From Bubalus kerabau (lineage: Eukaryota > Chordata > Mammalia > Artiodactyla > Bovidae): a DNA stretch of 64,000 nucleotides. The translations under genes and the position numbers were made by a program. The notes under the pieces are model-generated. The model saw only the letters and a program-made list of their open reading frames with translations, had not been told where the DNA came from and searched no databases. Positions 1 through 10,527 of this stretch are shown here, in pieces (within the stretch, counting starts at the first letter, position 1; every line of letters begins with the position of its first letter). The DNA is taken from the NCBI RefSeq assembly GCF_029407905.1, contig NC_073634.1, positions 29,091,501 through 29,155,500 of the forward strand. The letters run 5' to 3'.

Positions 1-119
1 CGCGGAGCTGCGGCTGCGGCAATGCGCCAACACGCGCGTGGGCAACATCTACGTGCGGGGCGTGTCGGGGGGCGAGCGGCGCAGAGTCAGCATCGGAGTG
101 CAGCTGCTGTGGAACCCAG
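1..119 (+). CDS. ABCG8: ABCG8 exon 5 (3' part): ABC signature motif
   Basis: The reading frame starts at base 2. The exon carries the ABC signature VSGGERRR (62-85), which contacts ATP across the dimer interface. It is GC-rich. It ends after one base of a glycine codon, followed by the donor GTGAGG. The exon begins upstream of the window. Confidence 0.95.
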
Positions 120-3100
120 GTGAGGCCGGAGGGGCCCGCGTGAGCCGCCTGCCTTAATCCGGTCCAACTGGAGTCCTGCGCATTAAACCAGGCTTCTCTC
201 CGTTGGGAAGGAATCCTTATCCTGGATGAACCCACCTCTGGGCTCGACAGCTTCACGGCCCACAACCTGGTGAAAACACTGTCCAGGCTGGCCAAAGGCA
301 ACAGGCTGGTGCTCCTCTCCATCCACCAGCCGCGCTCCGATATCTTCGGGCTGTTTGATTTGGTCCTCCTGATGACGTCTGGCACCACCATCTACCTGGG
401 GGCAGCCCAGCACATGGTTCAGTATTTCACCGCAGTCGGCCACCCCTGTCCGCGGTACAGCAACCCTGCCGACTACTATGGTGAGTCAGCCAGGCCAGAG
501 GCATGGAACAGGGCTGCCCTCGACCCCAACCCTGCCAGGAAAGAAACTCTCAGGGGCTTCAGGGGAATAGGACCAAGGATGGAGGCAGGGGCAGAAATGG
601 GGTGTATTTCAGGGTTCAGTTTACCCAGCATCAAATGCTAGGAATGGCACACCCTTGTGCACATGACTATTAAGAACCTCATGAGAGTTCCAAATCAGAG
701 GACATATAATCCAAGAGAGTTTGGATCAGTTTCTGGAATTATGGTCTTTATTCAGGTTCTGTAGAGAGAACAGGAAATTTGGAGTTGGAAGCCACTAGGA
801 AATCTTAAAGCTGTGCCCTGGTTCCCCAACAAACGCAGGGAACCCAGAGGCTGTGGATGGGAGGCCCAAAGCACAGACCAGTTCAGTGCCTTTTGGGGGG
901 TCTTGACCTGTGAGTCTCTAGATACGAAAATTGCTCTCAGCACCAGAGATGCCCTCCTGCTTGGGGTCCTGAGACCTCAGCATATGGCCCTCTATTCTTG
1001 CGGGGACAGATGCCTTTCCAGGTGCCCACCTTGAAAGCAGGCCCTGGGTCCTGAGTGCTGAGCAGTGCCCTAGCTGCTGGACAGGCTGCATGGCTGTACC
1101 AGGGCCAGGAGAGCAGCAGCTGTGGTTTGTCCCATAGATCACCTGGAGCCCAGCCTTCCTCCCAGGATGGCCTGGTGTAGCAAGGGCCTTCCCAATACAC
1201 ATGTGGGTAAGGACCAGTTCCTTGAGGGCAGACACTGCAGAGGGTGTCCCTTTGACCCTTGCGGCCCTGCCAGGCCATGGTCATCTTCGTCCTTACAGAT
1301 GAGAAGACTGGAGTTCTTGCAGTCAGGTGCAGAAATGGGCCTCTCACCTCCCGTGCCCAGGAGGGAACACCCTTCTCCCAGTATCCACCCTCCAGCCCTC
1401 TAAGAGGCCACTCTTTCTGGCCCACCAGCTCTTGCCCTCTGTACTCACTCACACTGTGAACTCCCCGGGAGGTCATCCATCTCCCTGTGCTCAGATATCA
1501 GCTTGGCTTCCTGCCAATGTGTCATCCTCTGGTCGATCATCCCCAGATAAAGGAGCAGAGGGCATCTGCCAGCCTGGCCACTGAAAGCAACATACTGTAA
1601 CCCTAGAGAGAAGTTGCCAGAAATCAGGTGCCCACATCTGGAAAAACAAATCTTTTTCTTAATTTTATATTATTCTGCCTCACAGATACAATTTTATATT
1701 ATTCATGCCTCACAAATCTGAGGGCATGGCCTGGCAGTGCCCAGAGAATCTGACACTTGAAGTTATGGCCCTACACAGTGAGGAGACCCTTCATGATTTA
1801 CAAGGCCCCTCTGAGATGTTTTCCTGCCTTGAGATGTGTCATGAAAATGGGGAAAGGAAAGAGGCAGAGAGGTGAAGAGTGAGTCCCCCTGGGCATCTCT
1901 CTGCCTCTGTTCTGATCACTTTGTGGTCCACTCTCAGAGGGTGGGGAGCGTGCCCCAGGGTCCCCTCTGACAGCATCGTGGGCCATGAGACCTGTGGGAC
2001 CCAGGTCACCCATGGCCCCGCTCCCGATGCTTACAGTGGACTTGACCAGCATTGACAGACGAAGCAAAGAGCAGGAAGTGGCCACCAGGGAGACGGCTCG
2101 GTCCCTTGCGGCCTTGTTTAAAGAAAAAGTGCGTGGCTTTGATGACTTTCTATGGACAGCGGAGTCAAGGGAGCAGGGTGTGGGCACTTGTGTGCAGAGG
2201 TAAGGCAATGGGTGGCCCGGTGGGGAGAGCACCCTGCAGAAAGTGGCCGTCCCTACACCCCCATGACACTCTCTATCTCCTGACAGCCCGGCTCCTGACA
2301 CCAACCTATTCCAGGCTCCCACTAAGCTGCCTGGCCCCCTACAGCAGTTTGCCATACTGATCCGGTAATTATTTGCCATTTCATCACCCCCTTAGCCCCC
2401 AAAAGTCTTAGTTGTATCAAATTAAGCCCTTTAGAGCTAAAGTGAATTTGAAGGAGGAATTTAATTTGAAGAGGTAGGGTCATTTGAAAAAATCAGCACC
2501 AGCCCTCCATGTGATACAGAGAACTCCTATTCCTTTGATTCTTTAAACAAAATCAACATTTCCTTGCTAGCCAGATGCTCGTAGAAGTCACCCAGAATCA
2601 TTGTAAAAAATTTAATTGATACAGGAGACCCTCAAGTGGACAAGGGAAATTTCCCTGCTATGTGAGCCCTCACAGAAAACCAGATCTGAGTGTTTGGTGT
2701 GAGTCCAGGATGTTTCCATGCACATAAATATTTTAATATATAAATGATATCATGCTAAGTCGCTTTGGTTGTGTCTGACTCTTTGTGACCCTGTGGACTG
2801 TAGCCTGCCAGGCTCCTCTGTCCATAGGATTTTCTAGGCAAGAATACTAGAGTGGGTTGCCATTTCCTCCTCTAAGGCATCTTCCTGACCCAGGGATAGA
2901 AGTCTTATATCTTATGTCTCCTTGTACGTACATCGTTACACTTCTGATTGGCTATTTCCTCAGGATGACTTCTTTAAACAAAATTGCAAGGTGATACAGT
3001 GTTGGTAAAAGTCACAATCATTTCCTGAGTACCGACTGTGAGACAGATGCGCTCATCAGTCACCTCACTTGACCCACACAGTAACTGTGAGGTGGGCACC

Positions 3101-6100
3101 ACTCTTCCCATTTTACAAAGGAGAAAAATGAGGCTTACGGAGATTACAAGACATTGCCAAGGTCACAGTGCTGGGGTCTGGTGTTCCCTTGGCACCTCTT
3201 TCTTCTGTTTTTTAAGTCGTCAGATTTCCAACGACTTCCGAGACCTGCCAACCCTCCTCATCCACGGGGCGGAGGCCTGCCTGATGTCCCTGATCATCGG
3301 GTTCCTCTACTACGGCCACGGGGCTATCCAGCTCTCCTTGACAGACACGGCGGCCCTCTTGTTCATGATCGGAGCTCTTGTCCCTTTCAACGTGATCCTG
3401 GATGTCATCTCCAAATGTGAGTGTGGCCTGCTCTCTGTGACCCACATGCAGGGCTGTGTCAGCCATGCTCTGAACTGGATCAGGGTTGGCCTGAGTTCCG
3501 CATAGCTCCTGGAGGAGACAGGTCTGCTGAACAATTTCACCATGACCACTAAATAAAAGCTGAGGGTTGTTTTTAAACTTCATATATTAATATCAGTATT
3601 TGCAAATGAGAACAAATTACCTAGGAGTCTGAGGCTTTTCTCTCCTAGCAGGAGTTATATTGATAGCAATGCACAAGTCACAGAATTATAAACATCTGAA
3701 TTAAGATCAAAAATTGCCTTTTTATTTTAATATATGACATTGAGGCAATAAAACTAGTTTTAATTGTACAAAGAGAGACTCAAACAGCAACACTGTAATT
3801 TCATTTTTTCATTCTCCTTTTCTCCCCTTTTTAGGTCACTCAGAGAGGGCACTGCTTTACTATGAACTAGAAGATGGGCTGTACACGGCGGGGCCATATT
3901 TCTTTGCCAAGGTGACTGGTCAGGCTTCAGAGTGAGTGCCACATGGAACAGTGGGCAGAAGAATCTTCTCCACATTATACAGAAGTTACAGGGAAGCATT
4001 TTGCTCAGTGGTGGGGCTGAGCATCATCTGTGGTTGCAGATGCCACAATCCTTAGGAGAGTTTCAGAGACTTGATGAGTCTCTGATAAATTTTTCAAACA
4101 TTTATCAGAGGGCTAGGACCATGGACCAGGAATGACAATTTTCTGGCCACCAGAAACCTAACAGAGAAGAGGTGGGAAACACAACTAGCGTACTTCACCT
4201 CTCCAGTCTCTCCACGTCCCTGGAAAGCAGGTTGGAAGGTTTGATGGTCCTCATTTCAAAGAAGTGGAGGCTCAGAGAAGTTAAGTGGCTGCCTCCAGGC
4301 CACACAGCTACCATGTCTGGGTAGGCAGAGTAGGGATTTGAAACCAGGTCTCCAGAGCTCTGAACTGCCCCAGAGGGAGCATACAGCATCTGCAGGGGGA
4401 AGTCAGCAGTGAGTTCATGCTTGTGGGTCCCACACACCTGTGCCCACTAACCCTCCAGTGGCAACCCCAGTCACCACCAGGAGGGAAGGCTGGGGACACT
4501 GGGGGCTGCTGCCTTTGAACACTGAAAGATCAGCAGCAAATAAAGGTGCTGGCTCACATCCTTTGCAGATCCTGGGGGAGTTTCCTGAGCACTGTGTCTA
4601 CATCATCATCTATGGAATGCCCATCTACTGGCTGGCCAACCTGCGCCCAGGCCTCGAGCCCTTCCTGCTGCACTTCCTGCTGGTGTGGCTGGTGGTCTTC
4701 TGCTGCCGGGTCATGGCCCTGGCCGCCGCTGCCCTGCTCCCCACCTTTCACATGTCCTCCTTCTTCGGCAACGCTCTCTACAATTCCTTCTACCTCACCG
4801 GGGGCTTCATGATAAGCTTGGACAATCTGTGGACAGGTGAGGTCGGCTCTCCTCACCTGCTCAAGCTTTTTGAGGCCTTCTGTGGCTGGATCAGTCTGCT
4901 TTCCTCTGGCGTTGTGAGCTCATTACTTCATCCCAACTCAGAGTTGGGAGCAGATTCAAAGGAAGGGCTCCATGGTGGGGTGCGGCAGATGGCATCTTCT
5001 CATACAGCCCAGCTGACATCCAGGGGCCACCTTTGATTCTCCCTCCCTACATCACCAGTGAGCCAAATCACTTCTTCCACCCATGTCTTTCTGAAATGTC
5101 CTCTTGCCTCATCCCCTGCCCTGGCTCCTATCAGCTGATCTTGGGCCAACTGTGATAGGCTGGTGTCTATGACCCTGGTTCCTCCACGTCTGAACCCTCA
5201 CCCCTGCAGCGCTAGCTCCCTAAGGTACAGAGCCAGTCACTGCTTTGTCCCAGTGGGCCCGGGGCTGCTCATTCCTGGCTGCCTCCACCCGACTCTTCTG
5301 AAGCCCCCAGTATGCTCCACGCCCCCACAACTGAGCCTGTAGATCACCGCTGTTCACCTTCCATGGGCCTTTCCTGATGAGCCGGGCAGGGTTCACTGCT
5401 TCCTCCTCCTCCCTGAGCCAGGATGCCTCCAAGGGGTCAGGGTACAGACTCAGTCATCTCTGTAATCACTGGTGTGGGGCTGCCGAGACTCCAGAGTCCG
5501 TACGTTCTGTGAAGCTGAGCACGTGCTGGACCTAATCAATTACTCTGTGGAGTTACTATAGGTCAAGCACGTGCTGGACACCTGATGAAATTACTCTGTG
5601 GAGTTACTATAGGTCAAGCACATGCTGGACACCTAGTGAAATTACTCTCTGGAGTAGTTACTGTAGGTCAAGTGCACGGTGATCCTGCAGCCACTCAGCC
5701 GCTCTGTCCCAGCAGTCCATGTCTCCAGCTTCCCCTCTGCCCTTTCACCCTTTTGTTCTCTCCCCCACTCTCAGCTCCCTCAGGGGACTTGCTGCCCCTG
5801 GGTCAGAGCCACCAGGGCATCTCTGCAGACCCACTTCCTAGGAGGCAGGTGGTTAGACCCTTTGAATAATATGACTCTCACTCTCTCCAGTGCCTGCGTT
5901 GATTTCCAAGGTGTCCTTCCTCCGATGGTGTTTTGAAGGGCTGATGAAGATCCAGTTTAGTGGGCACGCTTATTACATGGAAGCTGGCAACATCACCATC
6001 CGTATCCCGGGAGACATGGTAAGTAGCCCAGGCCTTGGCTGTACGTAGACAGCAGCCCTCTGAGCGTGTTCTTAATGAGCTCACTGATGTCTCTGTCCGC

Positions 6101-6240
6101 AGATCCTCAATTCCATGGGCCTGAACTCTTATCCGCTCTACGCCATCTACTTCTTTGTCATTGGCATCAGTTGTGGCTTCGTGATCCTGTACTATCTGTC
6201 CTTAAGGTTCATCAAACAGAAATCAAGTCAGGACTGGTGA
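1..6240 (+). CDS. ABCG8: ABCG8 (sterolin-2), C-terminal 479 residues, spliced, 5' end outside window
   Basis: ABCG8 is a half ABC transporter that pairs with ABCG5 in the apical membrane of hepatocytes and enterocytes and exports cholesterol and plant sterols. Nine exons join in phase: 1-119, 211-480, 2037-2199, 2287-2364, 3217-3416, 3835-3911, 4569-4836, 5891-6018 and 6103-6240. All are flanked by AG and GT. If the gene has the 13-exon layout of human ABCG8, these are exons 5-13. Visible motifs are the VSGGE signature (62-76), Walker B ILILDEP (213-233), the SGLDS D-loop (237-251), the H-loop histidine (324-326), six hydrophobic helices and the C-terminus IKQKSSQDW. The Walker A exon and the start codon lie upstream. 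No frameshift or early stop was seen, so the gene looks functional. The next gene, LRPPRC, converges from the other strand. Confidence 0.97.
211..480 (+). CDS. ABCG8: ABCG8 exon 6: Walker B, D-loop, H-loop
   Basis: This 270-bp exon completes the catalytic core of the nucleotide-binding domain: ILILDEP, SGLDS and the switch histidine in SIHQPRSD. The linker PCPRYSNPADYY follows. The acceptor is GGAAG and the donor is GTGAGT. It enters in phase 1 and leaves in phase 1. Confidence 0.96.
481..2036 (+). other. ABCG8: ABCG8 intron 6
   Basis: This 1.56-kb intron is GC-rich and mostly unique. The only structure seen is a short 29-bp tandem duplication at 1661-1714. Open frames on both strands here resemble no known protein. 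Confidence 0.9.
1661..1714. repeat. Short tandem duplication, 29-bp period
   Basis: Two copies of an AT-rich unit beginning AATTTTATATTATT and continuing into TGCCTCACA lie head to tail, starting at 1661 and 1690. The second copy differs by a one-base insertion and by its end. Confidence 0.75.
2037..2199 (+). CDS. ABCG8: ABCG8 exon 7: linker after the nucleotide-binding domain
   Basis: The exon encodes DLTSIDRRSKEQEVATRE through TCVQ, the cytoplasmic linker between the nucleotide-binding and transmembrane domains. The acceptor is TTACAG and the donor is GTAAGG. Human ABCG8 has a closely similar segment (from memory), with the most divergence near the exon end. Confidence 0.94.
2287..2364 (+). 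CDS. ABCG8: ABCG8 exon 8: linker
   Basis: This 78-bp exon encodes SPAPDTNLFQAPTKLPGPLQ followed by QFAILIR, continuing the cytoplasmic linker. It is flanked by CTGACAG and GTAATT. Both phases agree with the neighbouring exons. Confidence 0.92.
2751..2925 (-). mobile_element. Bov-tA-type SINE, degraded
   Basis: The element reads GCTAAGTCGCTTTGGTTGTG, then GACTCTTTGTGACCC and CCAGGCTCCTCTGTCC. This is the reverse complement of the ruminant Bov-tA body. The tRNA-like head at the right end is decayed. Confidence 0.85.
3020..3175 (+). repeat. MIR-like ancient SINE fragment
   Basis: The segment has the typical MIR core and tail: CATTTTACAAAGGAGAAAAA, then TGAGGCTTACGGAGATTA and AAGGTCACAG. It is diverged, as expected for an old mammalian insertion. 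Confidence 0.7.
3217..3416 (+). CDS. ABCG8: ABCG8 exon 9: membrane helices 1 and 2
   Basis: The exon encodes RQISNDFRDLPTLLIHGAEA and then two hydrophobic helices, CLMSLIIGFLYYG and ALLFMIGALVPFNVILDVI. The acceptor is TTTAAG and the donor is GTGAGT. It enters and leaves in phases that fit exons 8 and 10. Confidence 0.96.
3417..3834 (+). other. ABCG8: ABCG8 intron 9
   Basis: This 418-bp AT-rich intron has a pyrimidine-rich acceptor tract at 3810-3834. I recognise no repeat or gene in it. Confidence 0.88.
3835..3911 (+). CDS. ABCG8: ABCG8 exon 10: connecting segment
   Basis: This 77-bp exon encodes HSERALLYYELEDGLYTAGP and then YFFAK, the conserved connector before helix 3 (YELEDGLY is typical of the family). 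It is flanked by TTTTTAG and GTGACT. Confidence 0.95.
3912..4568 (+). other. ABCG8: ABCG8 intron 10 with a MIR fragment
   Basis: The intron is mostly unique sequence. A MIR-like segment at about 4240-4350 is the only repeat recognised. Confidence 0.85.
4240..4350 (+). repeat. MIR-like fragment
   Basis: It contains GGAGGCTCAGAGAAGTTAAG, then CACACAGCTA and a TTTGAAACCAGGTC ending. These are hallmarks of the MIR core region. Confidence 0.75.
4569..4836 (+). CDS. ABCG8: ABCG8 exon 11: membrane helices 3 to 5
   Basis: The exon encodes three hydrophobic stretches: VYIIIYGMPIYWLANL, then FLLHFLLVWLVVFCCRV running on into MALAAAALLPTF, and NALYNSFYLTGGFMISL. Its 268 bp run from CTTTGCAG to GTGAGG. 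The GG pair in FYLTGGF is conserved in the human protein, from memory. Confidence 0.96.
4837..5890 (+). other. ABCG8: ABCG8 intron 11 with an E-box minisatellite
   Basis: This 1.05-kb GC-rich intron is unique apart from a roughly 50-bp tandem repeat at 5517-5680. A pyrimidine tract and CTCTCTCCAG form the acceptor. Confidence 0.88.
5517..5680. repeat. Minisatellite, about 48-51-bp unit, three copies plus a partial fourth
   Basis: The unit GCACGTGCTGGACACCTGAT continues with GAAATTACTCTGTGGAG and TTACTATAGGTCAA. Copies begin at 5519, 5567 and 5618, and a partial copy begins near 5672. Copies 1 and 2 contain the E-box CACGTG; in copy 3 it has become CACATG. Confidence 0.9.
5891..6018 (+). CDS. 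ABCG8: ABCG8 exon 12: extracellular loop with N-glycosylation site
   Basis: The exon encodes PALISKVSFLRWCFEGLMKI, then QFSGHAYYMEAGNITIRIPG and DM, the large luminal loop between helices 5 and 6. The sequon NIT matches the glycosylated site of human ABCG8 (NLT, from memory). The donor is GTAAGT. Confidence 0.95.
6103..6240 (+). CDS. ABCG8: ABCG8 exon 13: membrane helix 6, C-terminus and stop
   Basis: The exon encodes the last helix, YPLYAIYFFVIGISCGFVIL, then YYLSLRFIKQKSSQDW and TGA (6238-6240). The end differs from the human IKQKPSQDW (from memory) by one residue. The acceptor is GTCCGCAG. Confidence 0.97.
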   Translation: MLNSMGLNSYPLYAIYFFVIGISCGFVILYYLSLRFIKQKSSQDW

Positions 6241-6435
6241 TTCACGCCCAGACTCCTGCCTGCTGGTGGGGGACTCAAGAAGGCCATTCAGCTGCACTCC
6301 CTTCCTCCCAAGGAGCCCCTTCCCAGGCACAGGGAGGACCCAGACAAAGCTCCGCTACAGCCGGTCCACACTGCTGCAGTGGCACAGGCTGGCCACAGGA
6401 TGGCAGTAGAATAAAGACAGTCAAAAGGGATTTCT
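6241..6435 (+). other. ABCG8: ABCG8 3'UTR
   Basis: The segment from the stop codon to about 20 bp beyond the AATAAA at 6410-6415 is inferred to be the 3'UTR. The exact cleavage site cannot be read from sequence alone. Confidence 0.75.
6410..6415 (+). promoter_or_regulatory. ABCG8: ABCG8 poly(A) signal AATAAA
   Basis: A canonical AATAAA lies 170 bp after the stop codon and is the first one downstream. Confidence 0.8.
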
Positions 6436-6829
6436 GCTCACCAGCTAGAGCTTGAGTTTACTGGGAACCTGGAACCCATACCTGGGGGACACCTACAATG
6501 TCATTAATTTATTTCCTTTTGATGTATATATTTGTATAGGCAACTAATACAAGATGGGAGCAAATTAGGTGTGAATCGAGGAGTTAGGCCACGTGGAAAC
6601 AGTAATGTAATAGCTAGCGGAGTATTTGGCCTCATCTTCCAGGGTCCCCAAACTCTGAGCCATTCTCAATACAGGAAATGACCTAAAACATACCAGCGAG
6701 ATGCCATCTCTTCTTTTTGTGTGAGGTCTTGTGCGCCAAAAGCTAAACTGAACAATTAAATATTTATTGAGCAATTGCTCTGCGCCAGATTCAGGGCAGA
6801 ACACTTTTTTATGTGGATCACGTTATTCA

Positions 6830-6940
6830 GTTCTCTCTTAAAACAACCCTTTGTGGTAGGCAGTATCCCATTTTATAGATGAAGAAACAGAGGCACAGAC
6901 TGTCTACTAAGTAAGGTCACAGGCCTAATATATGGGGGAG
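6830..6940 (+). repeat. MIR-like fragment
   Basis: CCCATTTTATAGATGAAGAA followed by ACAGAGGCACAGA and GGTCACAGG is the typical MIR core. Confidence 0.75.
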
Positions 6941-7366
6941 TCACGTGAGGTCAGAAAGGCCTATAGGAGTTAGCGGGCAGAAGGCAAGTCCTGGGCCACT
7001 GTAAGGCTTGGAAGCCCAGGAAGGCTCCAGAAGATGAAGAGGTTTATGGACACTATGGCAGCTCAGCCAGGCCTCTCACGGTACATCTCACCTCTCTGGC
7101 TGAGTCTCAGACCAGCCTGGAACCTTTTGCAGTGACTGGTATGGCCCTGGTCATGTGTTTCCTGTCTGAGCTTTGAGGACCAGCTGACCCAAAACAGGTA
7201 CACAGAAAGTAAGGAGGAAATTATCCTCAAAGGAAAACCAGAGTGTGAAACAATAAGAAGGGGCAAGGTAGATGGTTAGGAGGCAAACAGTGAATGTTCT
7301 CCTCGGGTTTTCTAGACTATCCAGAGCTACTTGAAGTGTGAACCCTGGGCAGCAGCATGTGTCCTG

Positions 7367-7830
7367 CCTGGGAGCTGGTTAGACTGTCGGTATCTCAGGC
7401 ACCAGCCAGACCCACTGAATCAGAATCTATTTTGGAAAGATCCCCTGGGCTTCCCTGGTAGTCCAGTGGCTAAGAATCCTCCTGCCAATGCAGGGGACTT
7501 GGGTTTGATTCCTGGTTAGGAAGCTCCCGCATGCTGAGGGGCAGCTAAGCCCATGTGCCACAACTGCGGAGCCCACATGCTGCAACTGCTGAAGACCATG
7601 CACCTAGAGCCCGGGCTCTGCAAAAGAGGAGCCCTGCAGTGAGAAAGCCTGCGCACTCCCAACAGAAAGCAGTCCCTGCTTGCTGCAACTAGAGAAAGCC
7701 CACATGCATAAATGAAGATCCAGTGCAGCCACAAGGAAATTAAAAAATATATATATATCCCTGGCCAAAAAGTAAATAAATAGATCCTCAGGTGATCTGT
7801 ATGTACATCCAGGCTTGAGCAGTGCCTAGC
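7367..7830 (-). repeat. MER5A-like DNA transposon, split by a SINE
   Basis: The halves 7367-7444 and 7782-7830 read as one sequence: ACCCACTGAATCAGAATCT, then the interruption, then TCCTCAGGTGATCTGTATG. This resembles the mammalian MER5A hAT-type MITE. The strand is uncertain. Confidence 0.5.
7445..7781 (+). mobile_element. CHR-2-type tRNA-derived SINE
   Basis: The element starts GGGCTTCCCTGGTAGTCCAG, with a box-B-like GGTTTGATTCC near 7502. It continues through TGCAACTGC and AGAAAGCCTGCGCA to an A/T-rich tail. AGATCC at both ends (7438-7443, 7782-7787) is a likely target-site duplication. It belongs to the cetartiodactyl CHR group. Confidence 0.8.
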
Positions 7831-8764
7831 ACACTTCCCTTATATAAGATATCCACCCAACTTGGGATATTCATGTTACACCGTAACACTTCACATGCGT
7901 CACTGTTACATTTCACCATCCAAAGGGCAGACCCCACTCAAGACTCATTTACTGTTCTGACAATGTTCTGCATAGCAAAAGGAGCCAGGTCAGGATCAAG
8001 CATTGGATCTAGGTGTCAATTCACTTTGGTCTCTTTTAGTTTAGAACAATCCTCAACTTTCCTTAACTCCCATGACCTTGACACATGAGCGTTTTGTAGA
8101 ATATCTCTAGATTTGGTTTGTCTGATACATTTTTATGATTAAATTCAGGCAGAGGACTGTGCCCTTCTCGTTGCATTCTCTCAGTGGCACACAATTTCAG
8201 TTTGTCCTGAACTGATGTTAACTTTGATCACCTGATCAAAGGAGTATTTGCCAGGCTTCACATGGTCAACAGTTTCCCCTCCTTTTGTAATTATTAATAA
8301 GCATTTGTAGGTAGGTATTTTAAAACTGCTCCTCAAATTTTCCATTAATTCATTTTAAAATTTATATCAGTATAAACCTGTGGTTTTCTATTTTATTCAG
8401 TGGGCTGTAATCTTTTACTATCATTCTTAATTTAGATGTTCAAACTGTCCCTGACGTGGCCATGAGAGCCTCTTCAAGCTGGCTCCTGCCTCCTTTTGAT
8501 AAGTCCTCCTCATTCTCTGAACACTTTTGCAACTGTTTCAGACTCATCTTGTACTTTCCCACCCCACCACCGCCCAGTCATGGAAGCAGACATTTCTCTA
8601 AAGAATCTTGGTTCCTTTCAGGGGAAAATGCCATTTAGAAGCCATTAGAAGCCAAGATATGAGTGATAAGTATGCTTATTGCCATTGGGGCGTCACTGTT
8701 TCCAGGCTCTCAGTGGAAATATATACATGTGCATGCGTACATGTGTGTACACACGTGTCAACAC

Positions 8765-8985
8765 CAGTGAACCAGTGAAGTTGCTCAGTCATGTCCAACT
8801 CTTTGCGACCCCATGGACTGTAGCCTACCAGGCTCCTCCATCCATGGAATTTTCCAGGCAAGAGTACTGGGAATGGGTTGCCATTTCTTTCTCTAGGGGA
8901 TTTTCCCAACCCAGGGATCGAACCCAGGTCTCCCGCAATACAGGCAGACGCTTTACCGTCTGAGCCACCTGGGAAGCCTCTGTCC
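8765..8985 (-). mobile_element. Bov-tA SINE
   Basis: The reverse complement carries a tRNA-like head (GGGATCGAACCCAGGTCTCC is the antisense box B area) and the usual body. On the plus strand it begins AGTTGCTCAGTCATGTCCAA and ends GAGCCACCTGGGAAGCC. Confidence 0.92.
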
Positions 8986-10527
8986 AAATTTTTATATATA
9001 TTAATATTTTTATCCCACACTGACACATCCAATTCCAATCTACCACCACAGAGTGGATTCTTCTGTTTTCACAATTGTTAACTCCCTCCTCCCATTGTAA
9101 GAAATCTGGCTTTCACTAACCTTAATATTTTCGCTCATTTCGTTCATCTCCTATATATAACCAATCTCCCAACTACACTGTACTCCTTCGCCTGTGTGGA
9201 TACCCTGCTAAGACTCTGACTCCCAAATCAAGCTGTCTCCAAGTCAGCAGAGATGCCCTTCTCACCCTACTCTGGCCCATCACATATCCCTCCCACCCCC
9301 ATTCACAGCCCACACCCCCCCACACCCAGGCTGTGGTCACCTAGTGGCTTTAGGCCTGACTGGAGAAGGGGGAAGACCACGGGATTTTTTAACTCCCCAA
9401 TGATTCCAGCATGTAGGGAGAGTTGACGGTCGCTAAGGTACATCATGTGATTTCATTCTGCAAAAGGTTTAATAACTCAGTGGGCTGTGGTGTGCAGGAC
9501 TGCGGGGTCACGGACCAAGGGGCAAGGTGCCAAGGCAGGAGAGATGCAGGAACTCCAGCAGAACCTTTTTTTTTTTCTCTCTCTGTATCCTGGAGCTTTA
9601 CTAAATACCAGTGTGGATGTACCCCCTCAGAGATTCGTTCCACTGGTCTGTTTTAAAAATGCTCCTCAGGGGATGGGAGGCCAGGGAGGAGAACCACGGT
9701 TCTAGAGGCATGCACACAGTTCAGTGAGCCCTCCCTGCTCTAAGAGGGTAGAGATCTGCTTCTGTGTAATTATTAAAAGCAGGGGTTGTGAAGAGAACAT
9801 AGAAAACATTCCTGAACATAAATAAAAGCAATATTTTCTTAGGTCAGCCTCCCAAGGCAAAAGAAATAAAAACAAAAATAAAAAAAGTGGGACCCATCAA
9901 ACTTAAAACCTTTTGGACAACGAAGGAAACCATCAACAGAAGGAAAAAATAACTTACGGGAGAAAATATTTGCAAATGATGCTATCGACAGGGTGTTAAT
10001 ATCCAAAATACACAAACAGTTTATACAACTCACCAGCAATTTAAAAAACCCAAGCGAAAAACTGGGCTGAAGATGGCCAACAGGCACATGAAAATATGCT
10101 CAATATCACTAGTTTTTAGGAAAATGCAAATAAAAAATACAATGGGGTAGCACCTCACATCAGTCAGAATGGCTATTATCAAAAAGTCTACAAATTATAA
10201 ATGCTGGAGAGGGTGTGGAGAAAAGGGAACCTCCTACACTTGTTCATGGGAATGTAAATTGGCGCAGCCACTATGGAAAAGTGTGGTGCAGTGTGGAGGT
10301 TTCTCAAAAAACTAAAAATAGAGCTACAGGATGATCCATCAGTCCCACTCTTGGGCATATATCTAGAAAAGATAAAATTCTAATCTGAAAAGGTAGATCC
10401 ATTCCAATGTTCACAGCAGCACTATTTACAACACTGAAGACATGGAAATAACTGAAGTGCCCATCAATAGACGACTGGTTTAAGAATATGTGGTGTATAC
10501 ATACATACATACACTAAACAGAACATT

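Larger units (their letters stand above)
2365..3216 (+). other. ABCG8: ABCG8 intron 8 with a Bov-tA SINE and a MIR
   Basis: This intron is AT-richer than its flanks. It holds a degraded antisense Bov-tA SINE (about 2751-2925) and a MIR-like segment (about 3020-3175) that ends about 40 bp before the exon 9 acceptor. Confidence 0.85.
6436..9774. other. Intergenic, ABCG8 side
   Basis: This stretch holds a MIR-like fragment (about 6830-6940), a MER5A-like element split by a CHR-type SINE (about 7367-7830), and an antisense Bov-tA SINE (about 8765-8985). The rest is unique sequence without a supportable gene. Confidence 0.8.

Noticed and set aside
937..1476. A 179-codon minus-strand frame in ABCG8 intron 6
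   Set aside because: The region is GC-rich and such a length is expected by chance. No domain, splice signal or known similarity was seen.
1798..2379. A 193-codon minus-strand frame over ABCG8 exons 7 and 8
   Set aside because: It lies antisense to real coding exons in GC-rich DNA, crosses introns and resembles no known protein.
8676..9081. Overlapping frames on both strands near 8.7-9.1 kb
   Set aside because: They lie in an antisense Bov-tA SINE. The same peptide text recurs in other SINE copies of the window.
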